Source: Hyphomicrobiaceae bacterium UBA2767
GTDB lineage: Bacteria; Pseudomonadota; Alphaproteobacteria; Rhizobiales; Methyloligellaceae
Reading direction: 5' to 3'
DNA length: 48,636 bases
Assembly (NCBI GenBank): GCA_002352635.1
Contig: DEIT01000097.1
Span: 2,837 to 51,472, forward strand
The notes below the pieces were generated by a model that saw nothing but the letters and a program-made list of their open reading frames with translations, had not been told where the DNA came from and did not search any database. Shown here in pieces: positions 36,458 to 45,419 of this stretch. The position numbers and the translations under genes were made by a program. Every line of letters starts with the position of its first letter. The stretch's first letter is position 1.

Positions 36458-37692
36458 ACCGCGACGACATCTGCACTCATGCCAAGTCCGCCGAGCTGCT
36501 TCGAAATCTCACCGACATAAACAGGATTCATGACAATGACGATGTCGGGGGGATCGTCCACAAGTGCCTGGGGCGCAATCACCTGATGACCGGAACCCGG
36601 CAGGAATTTGCCCTGTTTATAAGGATTTATGTCAACCACGCTGCGGACCTCAGTGCGGAGGCCCAACGTGGTCAGAAACGAGACGCATTTGGAGCCGCCG
36701 CCCCAGATTGCAACATGTTTGCCTTCAGCGAACGCGCTCGTCACGAGATCGCGCCAATGGGCCCGAATCGCCGCGACCCTGTCTGGGAATGCTGCCGCCA
36801 ATTCCTTCATCCTGCCCAGATCATTCTCAAGCGGGAGACTTGGCTCTGACACGCCTTCGGTCGGCTGGGCATACTGAACTATGTACTGCCGGTCATAGAC
36901 TAGATCGACTTCGGTCACGTCGAATCCCTGGTGGCGGAAAAGGCGGGCATGAGTGCCTGCACTGAAATAGGAACAATGCTCGTAATAAATATCCCAGAAG
37001 GCACCTTCCGCGAGAACGCGTTCGGCGTCAGGCGTTTCGAAAAAGACCACGACGTCTTTCCGGTCACCGATCATCTCGCGAATGTCGACCACGAAGTCGC
37101 GCACCGAACGGATATGCTCCAACGTGTGACGGCAAAGGATGATGTCGGCTTCCAGTTCCTTATAGGCGGGGCCGAAGAAATCAACGACGAAGTCCACCTT
37201 ATCGCTGGTCTGCCCCACAACCCGATCCTCTCGATAGCCCGGGTCAATACCAAGCCCGGTACTATCGTCGAGCCCGCAAAGTTCGAGGAGAAATTCGCCT
37301 TTGCCGCATCCGATTTCCAGCACGTGCTTGCCCCTCAGGCCAGCTTTTTGCGCAATGTCGCGGGCTAGCCCCTTGGCGAAATTGTTGAACGTACCGGAGA
37401 AATGCTGCGACTCCTCGAAATTGGTCGAGTAACCCATGACCGCTTTGTCGAAGATGCTGTTGAAGGCGAAACCGCAGTCCGAACAGAAAGCAAGATCCAG
37501 GTCGCGACGCGGAAATTTCAGAGCATCTTCTAAGGTGTCCAACAGGACACAGCTGTGAACGGGAATATCGCGGACACGGTATATGCTCTGCGTCTCTGGG
37601 CCACCGCAGCACGGACAGTTATCGCGGCCATGGCCAGAGCGCGCCCGGACAGCCGCGCCAGCTTCGATCTCGGTAAGATCAGTATTATTCAT
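36454..37692 (-). CDS. Sugar C-methyltransferase, zinc-ribbon type (2)
   Basis: A 412-residue paralogue of the following gene with the same three-part layout. Zinc ligands C26-x2-C29 and C70-x2-C73; motif I VLEIGCGKGEF (124-134); catalytic-type YYEHCSYFS; C-terminal VAIWGGGSKCVSF. It lies 18 bp after the fused epimerase/methyltransferase gene and overlaps the next gene by four bases. Sequence divergence from its neighbour suggests a different position or substrate and not a recent duplication. Confidence 0.86.
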   Translation of the reverse strand: MNNTDLTEIEAGAAVRARSGHGRDNCPCCGGPETQSIYRVRDIPVHSCVLLDTLEDALKFPRRDLDLAFCSDCGFAFNSIFDKAVMGYSTNFEESQHFSGTFNNFAKGLARDIAQKAGLRGKHVLEIGCGKGEFLLELCGLDDSTGLGIDPGYREDRVVGQTSDKVDFVVDFFGPAYKELEADIILCRHTLEHIRSVRDFVVDIREMIGDRKDVVVFFETPDAERVLAEGAFWDIYYEHCSYFSAGTHARLFRHQGFDVTEVDLVYDRQYIVQYAQPTEGVSEPSLPLENDLGRMKELAAAFPDRVAAIRAHWRDLVTSAFAEGKHVAIWGGGSKCVSFLTTLGLRTEVRSVVDINPYKQGKFLPGSGHQVIAPQALVDDPPDIVIVMNPVYVGEISKQLGGLGMSADVVAV

Positions 37693-37710
37693 AGCGCCGC
37701 CAGGGTATCG

Positions 37711-40032
37711 TCACACGACCTCGAGATCAGGGATAGGCACGATGAAACGGCCCCCCGATTTATGATAGGCGTCTTGCTGGCGTATGATTTCGTCGCGAAA
37801 ATTCCATGGAAGAATCATCACATAGTCAGGCCTGTCTTCCATGAGCTTTTTCGGATCGTCAATCCTCAGCCGCACTCCGGGGATAAATTTGCCCTGTTTG
37901 TGCACGTTCTTGTCAACGACATAGTCTACAGTTCGATCGTTCAGGCCCAGGTAATTCAGCATTATCGTTCCCTTTGCTGCAGCACCATAAGCAACGATCC
38001 GCTTTCCTTGCGCTTTAAGATCCCCAATCAGAGAGCGGGCGCGGCCACGAAATTCCTGAACATGCGTCCCAAAGTTACGATAGTACTGATAGTCGTCAAT
38101 ACCGAGACGCTTTTCCTCATCGAGTATCTGCGCCACAACCGGTCCACGCTCGTCCTTGGTTTCAAAGTACAGACGCAGCGACCCGCCGTGGATCGGGACT
38201 CGACGAATGTCGTTCAGGTAGAGACCATGACGGCGGAACAGCGCCTCCGCGCTCGTCACAGAGAAATAACAAAGGTGTTCGTGGTAGATAGTGTCGAACT
38301 CTCCGTGATCGATGAGATCACGAACGTAGGGGAATTCGACCACCGCCATACCGTCGTCCTTCAGCACCTTTCGGATACCAGCGACAAAGTCATTTGTATC
38401 CGCGACATGGGCGACAACATTGTTTGCGATCACGAGATCGGCCGCGCGTCCGTCGTTCCGCAGATTTTCGGCGAAGGTCTGCCCGAAAAACTCGCTGACG
38501 GTTTCAATGCCCAACGCTCGTGCCGCTTCGGCTTGCTTTGGCGCCGGTTCAATTCCAAGGACACCAATGTTGCGTTCCTTGAAATTCCGCAGCATGTAGC
38601 CATCATTGCTTGCCAACTCGACGACAAGACTGTCCTCTCCCAGCTCGCGCCGCTCAATGAGTTCCATTGCATTGGCACGAGAATGAGCGAGCAAATCCTC
38701 GGAAAAAGAAGAGAAATAAAGATAGTCCTCGCCAAAAAGCTCTTCCGGAGGCGGAGCCTCGAGAATCTGCACGAGAGTGCATTCCGGGCAAAAGCCTACG
38801 CGGAGCGGATAGCGGTTTTCCCTACCGTTCCTAGAGTCATCCGATATCAGCCCGTCAGAACGCGGCATCAGACCCAAGTCGAGCACCGCCATGAGCCCCT
38901 TCTGACCGCATGAGTGGCATGAGGCGTCGGCGCAATCCCTGGCCAGCGTGCCAGTATCGTCAACCACCTGATCGGGTTGCTGTGTTTCCACGGTCGCACG
39001 TGGTGCTGTATGTTTGAGATTGCCGTCCAGAACACCATCGTCCAGCAGTTTCTTGAGATGACTGATGCGTTGATAACGCGGTCCTTCAAATTCCTCCAGA
39101 TTCAAACCGATTTTCAGATAGGCCTGATAGAGTTCTTCGGCTCCCTTGCGCGCATCCCATTGCGGCTGGAACTCCGGCAGCGCGTTGCGAATCTTGTCGC
39201 AGTTCACTCTGTAACAACGGGTGTCCGGGCCGGCGTCGGGTGCGTAGGCGATTTTACAATTTGGAACAACATCGGCCACGATCTCGGCGAGTTCGCTGAT
39301 CTGGTAGTTCTGTCCGGTGATGCCGACATTGAAGGCCTCGTTGAAAACTTTGTCTTCCGGTGCATGCAGAGCGGCCAGATAGGCCCTGGAAATATCTTCA
39401 ATATGAACGATCGGCCGCCATGGCGAGCCGTCCGATTTCATATAGATCTGGCCCGTGGTAAGCGCCCAGGCCACAAGATTGTTCAATACCAGGTCGAAAC
39501 GAATGCGCGGGGAGACGCCATATGCCGTGGCTGCACGAATGTAGGTCGGACAGAAATTCTCATCAGCCAGTTTGCCGAGGTCAATTTCGGACTTTATTTT
39601 CGATTCTCCATAAGGGGTCACCGGGTTGAATGCACCAGTTTCGTCTATAAAGTCGTTGCCAGCGGAGCCGTAGTTGGAGCAGGACGACGCATAGACAAAG
39701 CGCTTCACGCCGGCTGTCTTGGCGATTTCGGCAAGACGGACAGTCGCCTTGTGGTTGATATCAAAGGTCGCGTTCGGACGCAGATCACCGAGGGGATCAT
39801 TCGACAGACCGGCCAGGTGCAGCACAGCGTCGAAGCCGACAAGATCGGCGATTTCCACATCCCGGATATCTTTACGGATTTCAGGGACCTGTATGATTTT
39901 GCCGCCTGGCGCGAAAGTGCAACGTTCAAAGATATCGCTGTCAAATCCCACGACCTCGTGGCCTGCCTTCACAGCCATCGGCACCAGCACGGTACCGATA
40001 TAGCCCAGATGACCTGTGATCAATACGCGCAT
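37711..40032 (-). CDS. Fused SDR (epimerase/dehydratase-type) and C-methyltransferase
   Basis: A 773-residue two-enzyme fusion. Residues 1-340 are an extended SDR: GHLGYIG (7-13), YASSCSNYG (114-122) and catalytic Tyr141-Lys145 in YGESK. Residues 365-773 are a complete C-methyltransferase: zinc ligands C372-x2-C375 and C415-x2-C418, motif I VVELASNDGYML (470-481), YHEHLCYFS with the Glu-His pair, and a C-terminal Rossmann part. The join (about 340-365) is Gln/Thr/Ala-rich, as expected for a linker. The ATG at 40032 has GGGAGAA upstream, inside the end of rfbF; the frame is open to 40125. Likely steps: reduction or epimerisation and methylation of a CDP-sugar. Confidence 0.88.
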   Translation of the reverse strand: MRVLITGHLGYIGTVLVPMAVKAGHEVVGFDSDIFERCTFAPGGKIIQVPEIRKDIRDVEIADLVGFDAVLHLAGLSNDPLGDLRPNATFDINHKATVRLAEIAKTAGVKRFVYASSCSNYGSAGNDFIDETGAFNPVTPYGESKIKSEIDLGKLADENFCPTYIRAATAYGVSPRIRFDLVLNNLVAWALTTGQIYMKSDGSPWRPIVHIEDISRAYLAALHAPEDKVFNEAFNVGITGQNYQISELAEIVADVVPNCKIAYAPDAGPDTRCYRVNCDKIRNALPEFQPQWDARKGAEELYQAYLKIGLNLEEFEGPRYQRISHLKKLLDDGVLDGNLKHTAPRATVETQQPDQVVDDTGTLARDCADASCHSCGQKGLMAVLDLGLMPRSDGLISDDSRNGRENRYPLRVGFCPECTLVQILEAPPPEELFGEDYLYFSSFSEDLLAHSRANAMELIERRELGEDSLVVELASNDGYMLRNFKERNIGVLGIEPAPKQAEAARALGIETVSEFFGQTFAENLRNDGRAADLVIANNVVAHVADTNDFVAGIRKVLKDDGMAVVEFPYVRDLIDHGEFDTIYHEHLCYFSVTSAEALFRRHGLYLNDIRRVPIHGGSLRLYFETKDERGPVVAQILDEEKRLGIDDYQYYRNFGTHVQEFRGRARSLIGDLKAQGKRIVAYGAAAKGTIMLNYLGLNDRTVDYVVDKNVHKQGKFIPGVRLRIDDPKKLMEDRPDYVMILPWNFRDEIIRQQDAYHKSGGRFIVPIPDLEVV

Positions 40033-40034
40033 AT

Positions 40035-40817
40035 CTAATTCTCCCAAGTCGCCCAGGGGCGATCGCCTGAGTCCCACATTTCTTCCAGTTTCGTCTTGTC
40101 GCGAAGCGTATCCATACAGGACCAAAAGCCTTTGTGGCGGTACGCCATGAGCTGACCTTCCCGTGCAAGTGTCTCCATCGGGGCATGTTCAAACATGACC
40201 ATATCGCCTTCGATATAATCCATAACCTCAGGCTCCAGGACAAAGAAGGCACCATTGATCCAGCCTTCCGCCGTCTGCGGCTTCTCCTCGAAACTGGTAA
40301 TTTTGTCGCCATCGAAAAGCATATGGCCATAACGGGCGGGCGGGCGAACAGCCGTAACGGTTGCTAGTTTTCCATGGGCACGGTGAAACGCCAGGAGGTC
40401 GTCAAGATTTACATCAGAGACGCCGTCCCCCCAGGTGAGCATGAAGGTCCCCTCGCCCAGATAAGGTTTTAACCGCTTGATCCGGCCACCGGTCAATGTG
40501 TCCATACCGGTATCGATCAGATCGATTTGCCATTCAGGGTGGGTGTTTTCGTGCTGCTGAACCGATGCGGAAGCATTTTGGCCGAGACGCACCGTCAGGT
40601 TACCACTCAGCGAGGAGTAATCGGCCATATACTTCTTGATGTATTCGCCCTTGTAGCCAAGCGCGATCACAAACTCATTCAAACCGAACTGGGAGTAGTG
40701 CATCATTATATGCCAAAGAATGGGTCGGCCACCGATTTCGACCATCGGCTTCGGGCGCACGCTCGTTTCTTCAGCGAGCCTGGTACCTTTACCACCGGCA
40801 AGTATGGCGATTTTCAT
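40035..40817 (-). CDS. rfbF: Glucose-1-phosphate cytidylyltransferase
   Basis: A 260-residue nucleotidyltransferase making CDP-glucose from glucose 1-phosphate and CTP. Seen: LAGGKGTRLAEET (6-18), RPKPMVEIGGRPILWHIM, the FMLTWGDGVSDV region and FEEKPQ. Length matches RfbF. The ATG at 40817 has GGGAGAGAGG directly upstream; the frame is open to 40871. It leads the CDP-sugar operon: rfbF, SDR/methyltransferase fusion and two methyltransferases. A typical CDP-glucose 4,6-dehydratase (rfbG) and rfbH are absent, so the fused SDR or a gene outside must supply that step. Confidence 0.94.
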   Translation of the reverse strand: MKIAILAGGKGTRLAEETSVRPKPMVEIGGRPILWHIMMHYSQFGLNEFVIALGYKGEYIKKYMADYSSLSGNLTVRLGQNASASVQQHENTHPEWQIDLIDTGMDTLTGGRIKRLKPYLGEGTFMLTWGDGVSDVNLDDLLAFHRAHGKLATVTAVRPPARYGHMLFDGDKITSFEEKPQTAEGWINGAFFVLEPEVMDYIEGDMVMFEHAPMETLAREGQLMAYRHKGFWSCMDTLRDKTKLEEMWDSGDRPWATWEN

Positions 40818-41003
40818 CCTCTCTCTCCCAAGATACGAGATTGAGTTCCGGCAGCTGCAAGGATTCTGCAAGCTCAGTTTGAGTTATGACCTCAAGCGTC
40901 TGCGAATAATTGCGCAAGTTCGCTCTGCCTCTAGACTAGTGAAGGTTGTGTGTTTGAGCGTGAATGTTCCAGATTGATAGCGCAAATCTCCGGGGTAATC
41001 TCG

Positions 41004-42434
41004 CTAATACGCATTCTTGCCTACAAAACCATGGACTAGAGTTAATAGCAGAATCTCCAGGTCGAACCAGATTGACCAGTTATCGATATATTCAAGATCA
41101 CAGCGAACCCGCTCTTGCATCAGGTACGGGCTGTCGGTTGGACCGCGAAATCCGTTGACTTGGGCCCATCCGGTTATACCGGGTTTGACTAGGTGCCGAC
41201 TCGCATAGGAAGCCTGTTTAAGAGTCTCACCATACTGGTTGTTATGTGCAATCGCGTGAGGCCTCGGTCCGACCAACGACATCTCGCCCCGCAATACGTT
41301 AAACAACTGCGGCAGCTCATCCAGGCTGGTCTTTCGTAAGAATGCGCCGACACGCGTAACGCGCTGGTCGCCTTTCTTCGCCTGCTTTATTTCAATGCCA
41401 TCTTCCATGACATTCATGGTGCGAAACTTGTAGATGGATATGATGTTGTGATTCAGCCCGTGCCTGCGCTGCCGGAAGAAAACTGGTCCGGGGCTGTCGA
41501 TTTTAATAGCGACTGCGATGAGAGCGAAAATCGGAAGCGCAACCAGCATAAACAAGCTGCCGAGAACATAGTCCTCGACCGCCTTGACCAAATGGCCCCA
41601 GTGGCTGACTTTGTTTCGGCGCAAGCTGATAAGCTGGGTTTGGCCGACGCGCGACACACCATAGAAGGGTACGTCGTAGGCCAGCGGATCGACACAAACG
41701 CTGATTTGTACCGGCAGACCGTTAATCTCGTTCAGGATGTTGCGGATCGCGTCCTGGCGCAGCCTGGTTGTAACTATGATCACATCATCGAGCTTGCCCA
41801 GCGAACTGTGTCCTGGGTTGGAACAGGCACGCACTTTATCCAGTCCGGAGGTCGGACCGAATATCGCCACAACGCGCACTCCCGGCACGTTCTCCAAGGT
41901 ATTTGCAAGCAGCTCCGCCGCCTTCTTGCACCCGAGTATGGCGATATTCCGTGCCACAAAACCATGCGCTACCAGCCAGCGCTGCACGCGCGCATAGCAC
42001 GCTCTATTCACGATCAAAAAAACAAGCGATTGGAAAAACCAGATAATCAGCCAGCCGCGAGAGAACAGGGCAGAAACCTTGAAAGCGTAGCCGAGCGTCA
42101 GCAGCACCATAAATGAAAACAGAAGTAGTACGAAAAGCCGCGTCGGGCTGAATGGCCCGCTGTTGACCTCGGGTGAAAATCCTGCGCCGGCCTTTTGGAA
42201 CAGTATTGTCGCGATGACACCGCAGATACCTGCCGCAATCAGGTATGGCGATAACGGAGCGCCTGCCCCGAACTGCGCGTCAATGTAGGCTACCTTGGCA
42301 ATAAGAGCTGCCACCAGGATCAACAAAACATCGAAAATGTGAAAAATATCTGCGACAACACGCGCCGAAATTCTGTTGCCGATGCGATCAAACGCTGATG
42401 TTCCGACATATGCCGGTTGGGACACATTGGCCAC
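41004..42434 (-). CDS. Undecaprenyl-phosphate sugar-1-phosphate transferase (priming enzyme)
   Basis: About 476 residues of the exopolysaccharide polyprenyl glycosylphosphotransferase family (WcaJ/ExoY-like). The N-terminal half has several membrane segments and a Rossmann-like CoA-binding-type domain (NIAILGCKKAAELL). The C-terminal catalytic part starts with an inserted hairpin helix (YVLGSLFMLVALPIF) followed by KIDSPGPVFFRQRR, IYKFRTM, LPQLFNVLRGEMSLVGPRP and KPGITGWAQVNG. It transfers hexose 1-phosphate to undecaprenyl phosphate to start each repeat unit. I place the start at a GTG at 42434 with GGAG nine bases upstream; a TTG at 42452 is the alternative. Confidence 0.93.
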   Translation of the reverse strand: MANVSQPAYVGTSAFDRIGNRISARVVADIFHIFDVLLILVAALIAKVAYIDAQFGAGAPLSPYLIAAGICGVIATILFQKAGAGFSPEVNSGPFSPTRLFVLLLFSFMVLLTLGYAFKVSALFSRGWLIIWFFQSLVFLIVNRACYARVQRWLVAHGFVARNIAILGCKKAAELLANTLENVPGVRVVAIFGPTSGLDKVRACSNPGHSSLGKLDDVIIVTTRLRQDAIRNILNEINGLPVQISVCVDPLAYDVPFYGVSRVGQTQLISLRRNKVSHWGHLVKAVEDYVLGSLFMLVALPIFALIAVAIKIDSPGPVFFRQRRHGLNHNIISIYKFRTMNVMEDGIEIKQAKKGDQRVTRVGAFLRKTSLDELPQLFNVLRGEMSLVGPRPHAIAHNNQYGETLKQASYASRHLVKPGITGWAQVNGFRGPTDSPYLMQERVRCDLEYIDNWSIWFDLEILLLTLVHGFVGKNAY

Positions 42435-42849
42435 AGGTACATACTCCAACAAACGTAATGGCCAGAAAAAATGAACTATTGTCCAACAAGAAACTCGCAG
42501 GAATTATATTGAAGTCCTTTGATTCATTTTGCAACAACTCACAAGTTTTGGTTAAAACATTTTTCGAAATTGTAAACACCAATACCCCACACCGCATCAT
42601 GACGTGTCACTTTGATAAAACAGGGAAAAACGCGATGAGAAGGCGACAATCCGCGCATAGCTGTATTCAAATCGTTTACCAAAAATTAATTGTCTTTCAG
42701 GGTGCAGCCGTTCGATTTGCAACTTCGAGTGAATAGCCGGGAGTGGACTTCTGCACTCGCTGGGCGAGCCAACGGGCACTGTCTCGGGGATCACAATCAC
42801 CCGGCGATGCACCTAAAGCGGGATGGATTCGCTGCAACCCATACTCTGT
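42435..42849. other. Intergenic region left of the decayed junction
   Basis: About 415 bp upstream of the priming transferase. The 42440-42700 part is AT-rich and presumably holds the promoter. No gene is recognised. Confidence 0.35.
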
Positions 42850-43353
42850 TTACCCCCACGCGGTGTCGTTCAAGGCATAATCGAATGTCTGATAATTCAT
42901 CGCCAGCGCGTCGCGTTTACGTGCCGCATACTCGGGGTTCAATGCGCGGCTGATGATGAAGGGGACATCGCGTTTCGACAATCCGTCGTGCGTCCGTAAC
43001 CGTTCGTCATTGAACCCTTCCAGATCATGGTCTTTTTTCCTGCGCCAATGCAGTTTCACATCGAAGACGATGATATCGCCTTCGCGGTCTTCGGGCAGAT
43101 GAAATGCCTGCGCGCCCGGACCTGTTCTATGCCCTCAATCGGCCGAATGAATTCGATGACCTGGTTTGGTAAGATCCCGCCGTTGCAATTGACGTTCAAG
43201 AATCCCCGAGCGCACCGTGATGCCCCTTGAACGCGTCGTGACAGGACAGATAACCGAGGTTCTCCCCCAAGTTGCAGCTCGCGATGCTGACGACTTGCGA
43301 GCATGGAGGCGTTTGGATTTCGTTTGACCTCTTAGTGCACACATATTGCACAC
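42850..43353 (-). pseudogene. Frameshifted oxygenase-like pseudogene
   Basis: On the minus strand, protein-like sequence runs through three frames in order. First VVSIASCNLGENLGYLSCHD with HHGALGDS (stop), then NVNCNGGILPNQVIEFIRPI, then QAFHLPEDREGDIIVFDVKL and on to MNYQTFDYALNDTAWG with a stop at 42850. Two frame changes, near 43200 and 43115, would restore one continuous product of about 165 residues. The GDIIVFDVKLHW part resembles phytanoyl-CoA dioxygenase-like 2OG-Fe(II) oxygenases, but this family call is weak. The 5' end is missing. Confidence 0.5.
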
Positions 43354-43354
43354 G
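43335..43354 (+). repeat. Imperfect 20-bp direct repeat, copy 1
   Basis: GTGCACACATATTGCACACG, matched at 17 of 20 positions by the copy at 43516-43535. It is also partly palindromic (GTGCA...TGCAC). The two copies flank the dusA-like fragment. They may be attachment-type repeats or operator sites. Confidence 0.5.
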
Positions 43355-43386
43355 CGGCTTTATAACTATCTGAATTATATAAACTT

Positions 43387-43426
43387 TGCGTCCACTCCAT
43401 CATGGGCGCAATAGAGAAACGCCGAG
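43387..43426 (-). pseudogene. dusA N-terminal fragment, possible integration-site remnant
   Basis: From an ATG at 43426 the minus strand reads MARRFSIAPMMEWTQ. This matches the highly conserved N-terminus of tRNA-dihydrouridine synthase A (RFSVAPM-M/L-DWTD in known proteins) at about ten of thirteen positions. The similarity ends right after EWT. The remainder of dusA is absent. The 5' end of dusA is an established integration site for prophages and genomic islands, so this is probably an att remnant. Because native upstream sequence would lie to the right, the inserted DNA would lie to the left. Confidence 0.5.
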
Positions 43427-43515
43427 CCATCGTGATGCATTTTGGGGAATTCACAGCCATAGTCGCAGTCCATACATAGCCAGCTGTATCCATGTCAAAC
43501 TGGCCTTGGGTTTAG

Positions 43516-43535
43516 GTGCACACACAGCGCACACG
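43516..43535 (+). repeat. Imperfect 20-bp direct repeat, copy 2
   Basis: GTGCACACACAGCGCACACG. See the copy at 43335-43354, 181 bp away, on the other side of the dusA-like fragment. Confidence 0.5.
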
Positions 43536-43659
43536 AAAGAGACGAGTGAACGCACCGAACCTCTGTGGCTATCCCCTGCCCTCAGCGCAGTTGAAAATGT
43601 CACGACAAACGGACCCTAGACCGGAAAGTCCACCAGATATGCGCAATGCTCTTCTCGAG

Positions 43660-43734
43660 ATGTCCGCTTTACTCCAGCAAGCAGACATATGGGAAGATGG
43701 CATTTGATGTCTGCTAGGCGCCAGGAGCGGACGT
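43660..43734. repeat. Two adjacent palindromic elements of the ATGTCYGCT type
   Basis: First hairpin: ATGTCCGCTT (43660-43669) with AAGCAGACAT (43679-43688). Second: ATGTCTGCT (43707-43715) with AGCGGACGT (43726-43734). Such ATGTCCGCT/AGCGGACAT palindromes recur as interspersed repeats in many Hyphomicrobiales genomes; this is from memory, not a search. Confidence 0.5.
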
Positions 43735-44050
43735 TCCTGCTCCTGAATAACCACCCACCTTGGCGCATCCCATCATATTTGCAAGATCTGCTCACTGCAT
43801 TGACAGCAAACTCGAATACCTGTTCCCAGTGGAATGGACATACCGTTATACGCGGACTTGGTTCACGCGGTTATTGGACAACTCTCCAAAGTCATTTTCT
43901 CGTTTGAATTCGACCGGTCAAAGCCTCTTCGAGTTTTATGATCTGGATCATATTTTTTCCCACCCGGCGCCTTATCCTTGTTCACAACCGGTCTTGTAGA
44001 AACCGTTCATATGCAACTCGGCTTTCCAGCCGTGAACATGAGGGTTGGGC

Positions 44051-44311
44051 ATGGCTGAAGTAGCACCCCAGATTATCGATATTTTAAAGAAGAATATGCG
44101 CGAACCGCCGAAGAGCATATCGCCGGATACCCCCATCAACGAACTTGGAATCGAATCGCTCGATCTCGCGGTGATCGTATTCGATATCGAAGATACGTTC
44201 GGGATCGAGATTCCATATAACGCGAATGAGGAAGTCGAGGATTTCATGACTGTTGGCTCTATCGCCACCAAGGTTGAAGAGCTCATCGCGAAGTCGCAAA
44301 AGGCGGCCTGA
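44051..44311 (+). CDS. Acyl carrier protein heading the lipid-oxidation cluster
   Basis: An 86-residue carrier protein. Phosphopantetheine attachment Ser36 is in ELGIESLDLAVI. A DIEDTFGIEIPYNANEEVEDFMTVG helix II-III region follows, typical of PP-binding proteins. The ATG at 44051 has AGGG six bases upstream; a TTG two codons earlier is possible. It differs clearly from the ACP at 22985 (GIESLDLAV versus LPELDSMAV). First gene of a plus-strand group with a fatty-acid hydroxylase, P450, CDGSH protein and flavin monooxygenase. It probably carries the acyl substrate of these oxygenases. Confidence 0.9.
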   Translation: MAEVAPQIIDILKKNMREPPKSISPDTPINELGIESLDLAVIVFDIEDTFGIEIPYNANEEVEDFMTVGSIATKVEELIAKSQKAA

Positions 44312-44471
44312 GACAGCTCACCGGTCGTCCAGTGAAGGCCGGCATTTCAGAAAAGCAAGTGCTGGAAGAATGGATGATGGCCAGCTTTCCACGGAAGCCA
44401 GCATAACCCGATCCCGGGGGCAATCCGGAAAATATTGGCTCACATATCGATCTGGAGGGGGGAGCAACGAC

Positions 44472-45380
44472 GTGCATGAGAGCCCATATTCTATCGTGTT
44501 TCGCACACCTGAGCTGCTGGCGATCTTCGGCGCCTTGATCGTGTTCGAAATTCTCTGGTGCAAGTTCTATCTCAAGAGAGATTACGGATCCGGGGAAGCA
44601 TTTGCCTCGATCGGCATTGCTATAGGGCGCGCCGCAGCCAAGGCCGTAATGGGCGTAATGATGGCCGGATTATATATGTTCGTCTACGAGCTGCGCCTGT
44701 TCACCATCGATATGACAGACTGGAAGTCATGGGTGATGCTCTTTTTGGGCGCTGACTTCTGCTACTACTGGATGCACCGTTTCAAGCATGAAATTCGCTG
44801 GATGTGGGCCGATCACTCCGTGCATCATTCCGGCAACTATCTCAATTTCTTCATGAACTATCGCCTTGGTTGGACTGGACTGATCGTCGGGACCTGGTTG
44901 ATGTATCTGCCACTTGTGTTGCTGGGCTTTCACCCGGCGACAGTAGTCACGGCATTCGCGCTGAGTCTGGTCTGGCAGTTCTGGGTGCACACGGACATCA
45001 TCGGAAAAACGGGACCGCTGGAATGGGTGCTCAATACCCCTTCACACCACCGCGTGCACCATGCGCGAAACCCGATCTACCTCGACAAGAACTACGCCGG
45101 CGTTCTGATCATCTGGGACCGGTTGTTCGGTTCCTTCCAGGAAGAACTGGAAGAAGAACCCGTCGATTACGGCCTGGTGACGCCTCTGAATTCTCTAAAT
45201 CCCTTCGTCATCGCCTTCCATGAGTGGGGCAATCTCATTCGTGATGTGAGGCAGGCAAGAACTTGGAACGAGCGGCTGCGATCCGCGTTTGGCCGGCCCG
45301 GCGACGTGGCGCAGGCAAAACGCACTGTACAGAATGAGACAAATACTTCCCCTGACACAGCCGGCCATACCGCCACCTGA
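44472..45380 (+). CDS. Membrane fatty-acid hydroxylase / sterol desaturase family protein
   Basis: A 302-residue di-iron membrane protein. Histidine boxes: HRFKH (102-106), HSVHH (115-119), H173 in WVHTD, and HRVHH (193-197). Four hydrophobic segments surround them. The family hydroxylates, desaturates or cleaves lipid chains with O2. The start is a GTG at 44472, supported by GGAGGGGGGAG seven bases upstream; the frame is open to 44253, overlapping the ACP gene, but that extension is basic and unlike the family. It lies 160 bp after the ACP and 39 bp before the P450. Bacterial substrate unknown. Confidence 0.88.
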   Translation: MHESPYSIVFRTPELLAIFGALIVFEILWCKFYLKRDYGSGEAFASIGIAIGRAAAKAVMGVMMAGLYMFVYELRLFTIDMTDWKSWVMLFLGADFCYYWMHRFKHEIRWMWADHSVHHSGNYLNFFMNYRLGWTGLIVGTWLMYLPLVLLGFHPATVVTAFALSLVWQFWVHTDIIGKTGPLEWVLNTPSHHRVHHARNPIYLDKNYAGVLIIWDRLFGSFQEELEEEPVDYGLVTPLNSLNPFVIAFHEWGNLIRDVRQARTWNERLRSAFGRPGDVAQAKRTVQNETNTSPDTAGHTAT

Positions 45381-45419
45381 TATGAACGTAACTGATCAGA
45401 AACAAAGGAGAATTCAAGA

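Larger units (their letters stand above)
43354..44050. other. Decayed junction region before the lipid-oxidation cluster
   Basis: About 700 bp without an intact gene. It contains the dusA-like fragment, the second 20-bp repeat and paired palindromes listed separately. The right part (43740-44040) shows no coding signal I trust and should include the promoter of the ACP gene. Confidence 0.45.

Noticed and set aside
43387..43500. Second minus-strand frame over the dusA-like fragment with a Cys/His-rich peptide (CMDCDYGCEFPKMHHD)
   Set aside because: It begins after a stop, has no ribosome binding site, and the DusA match in the other frame is far more specific.
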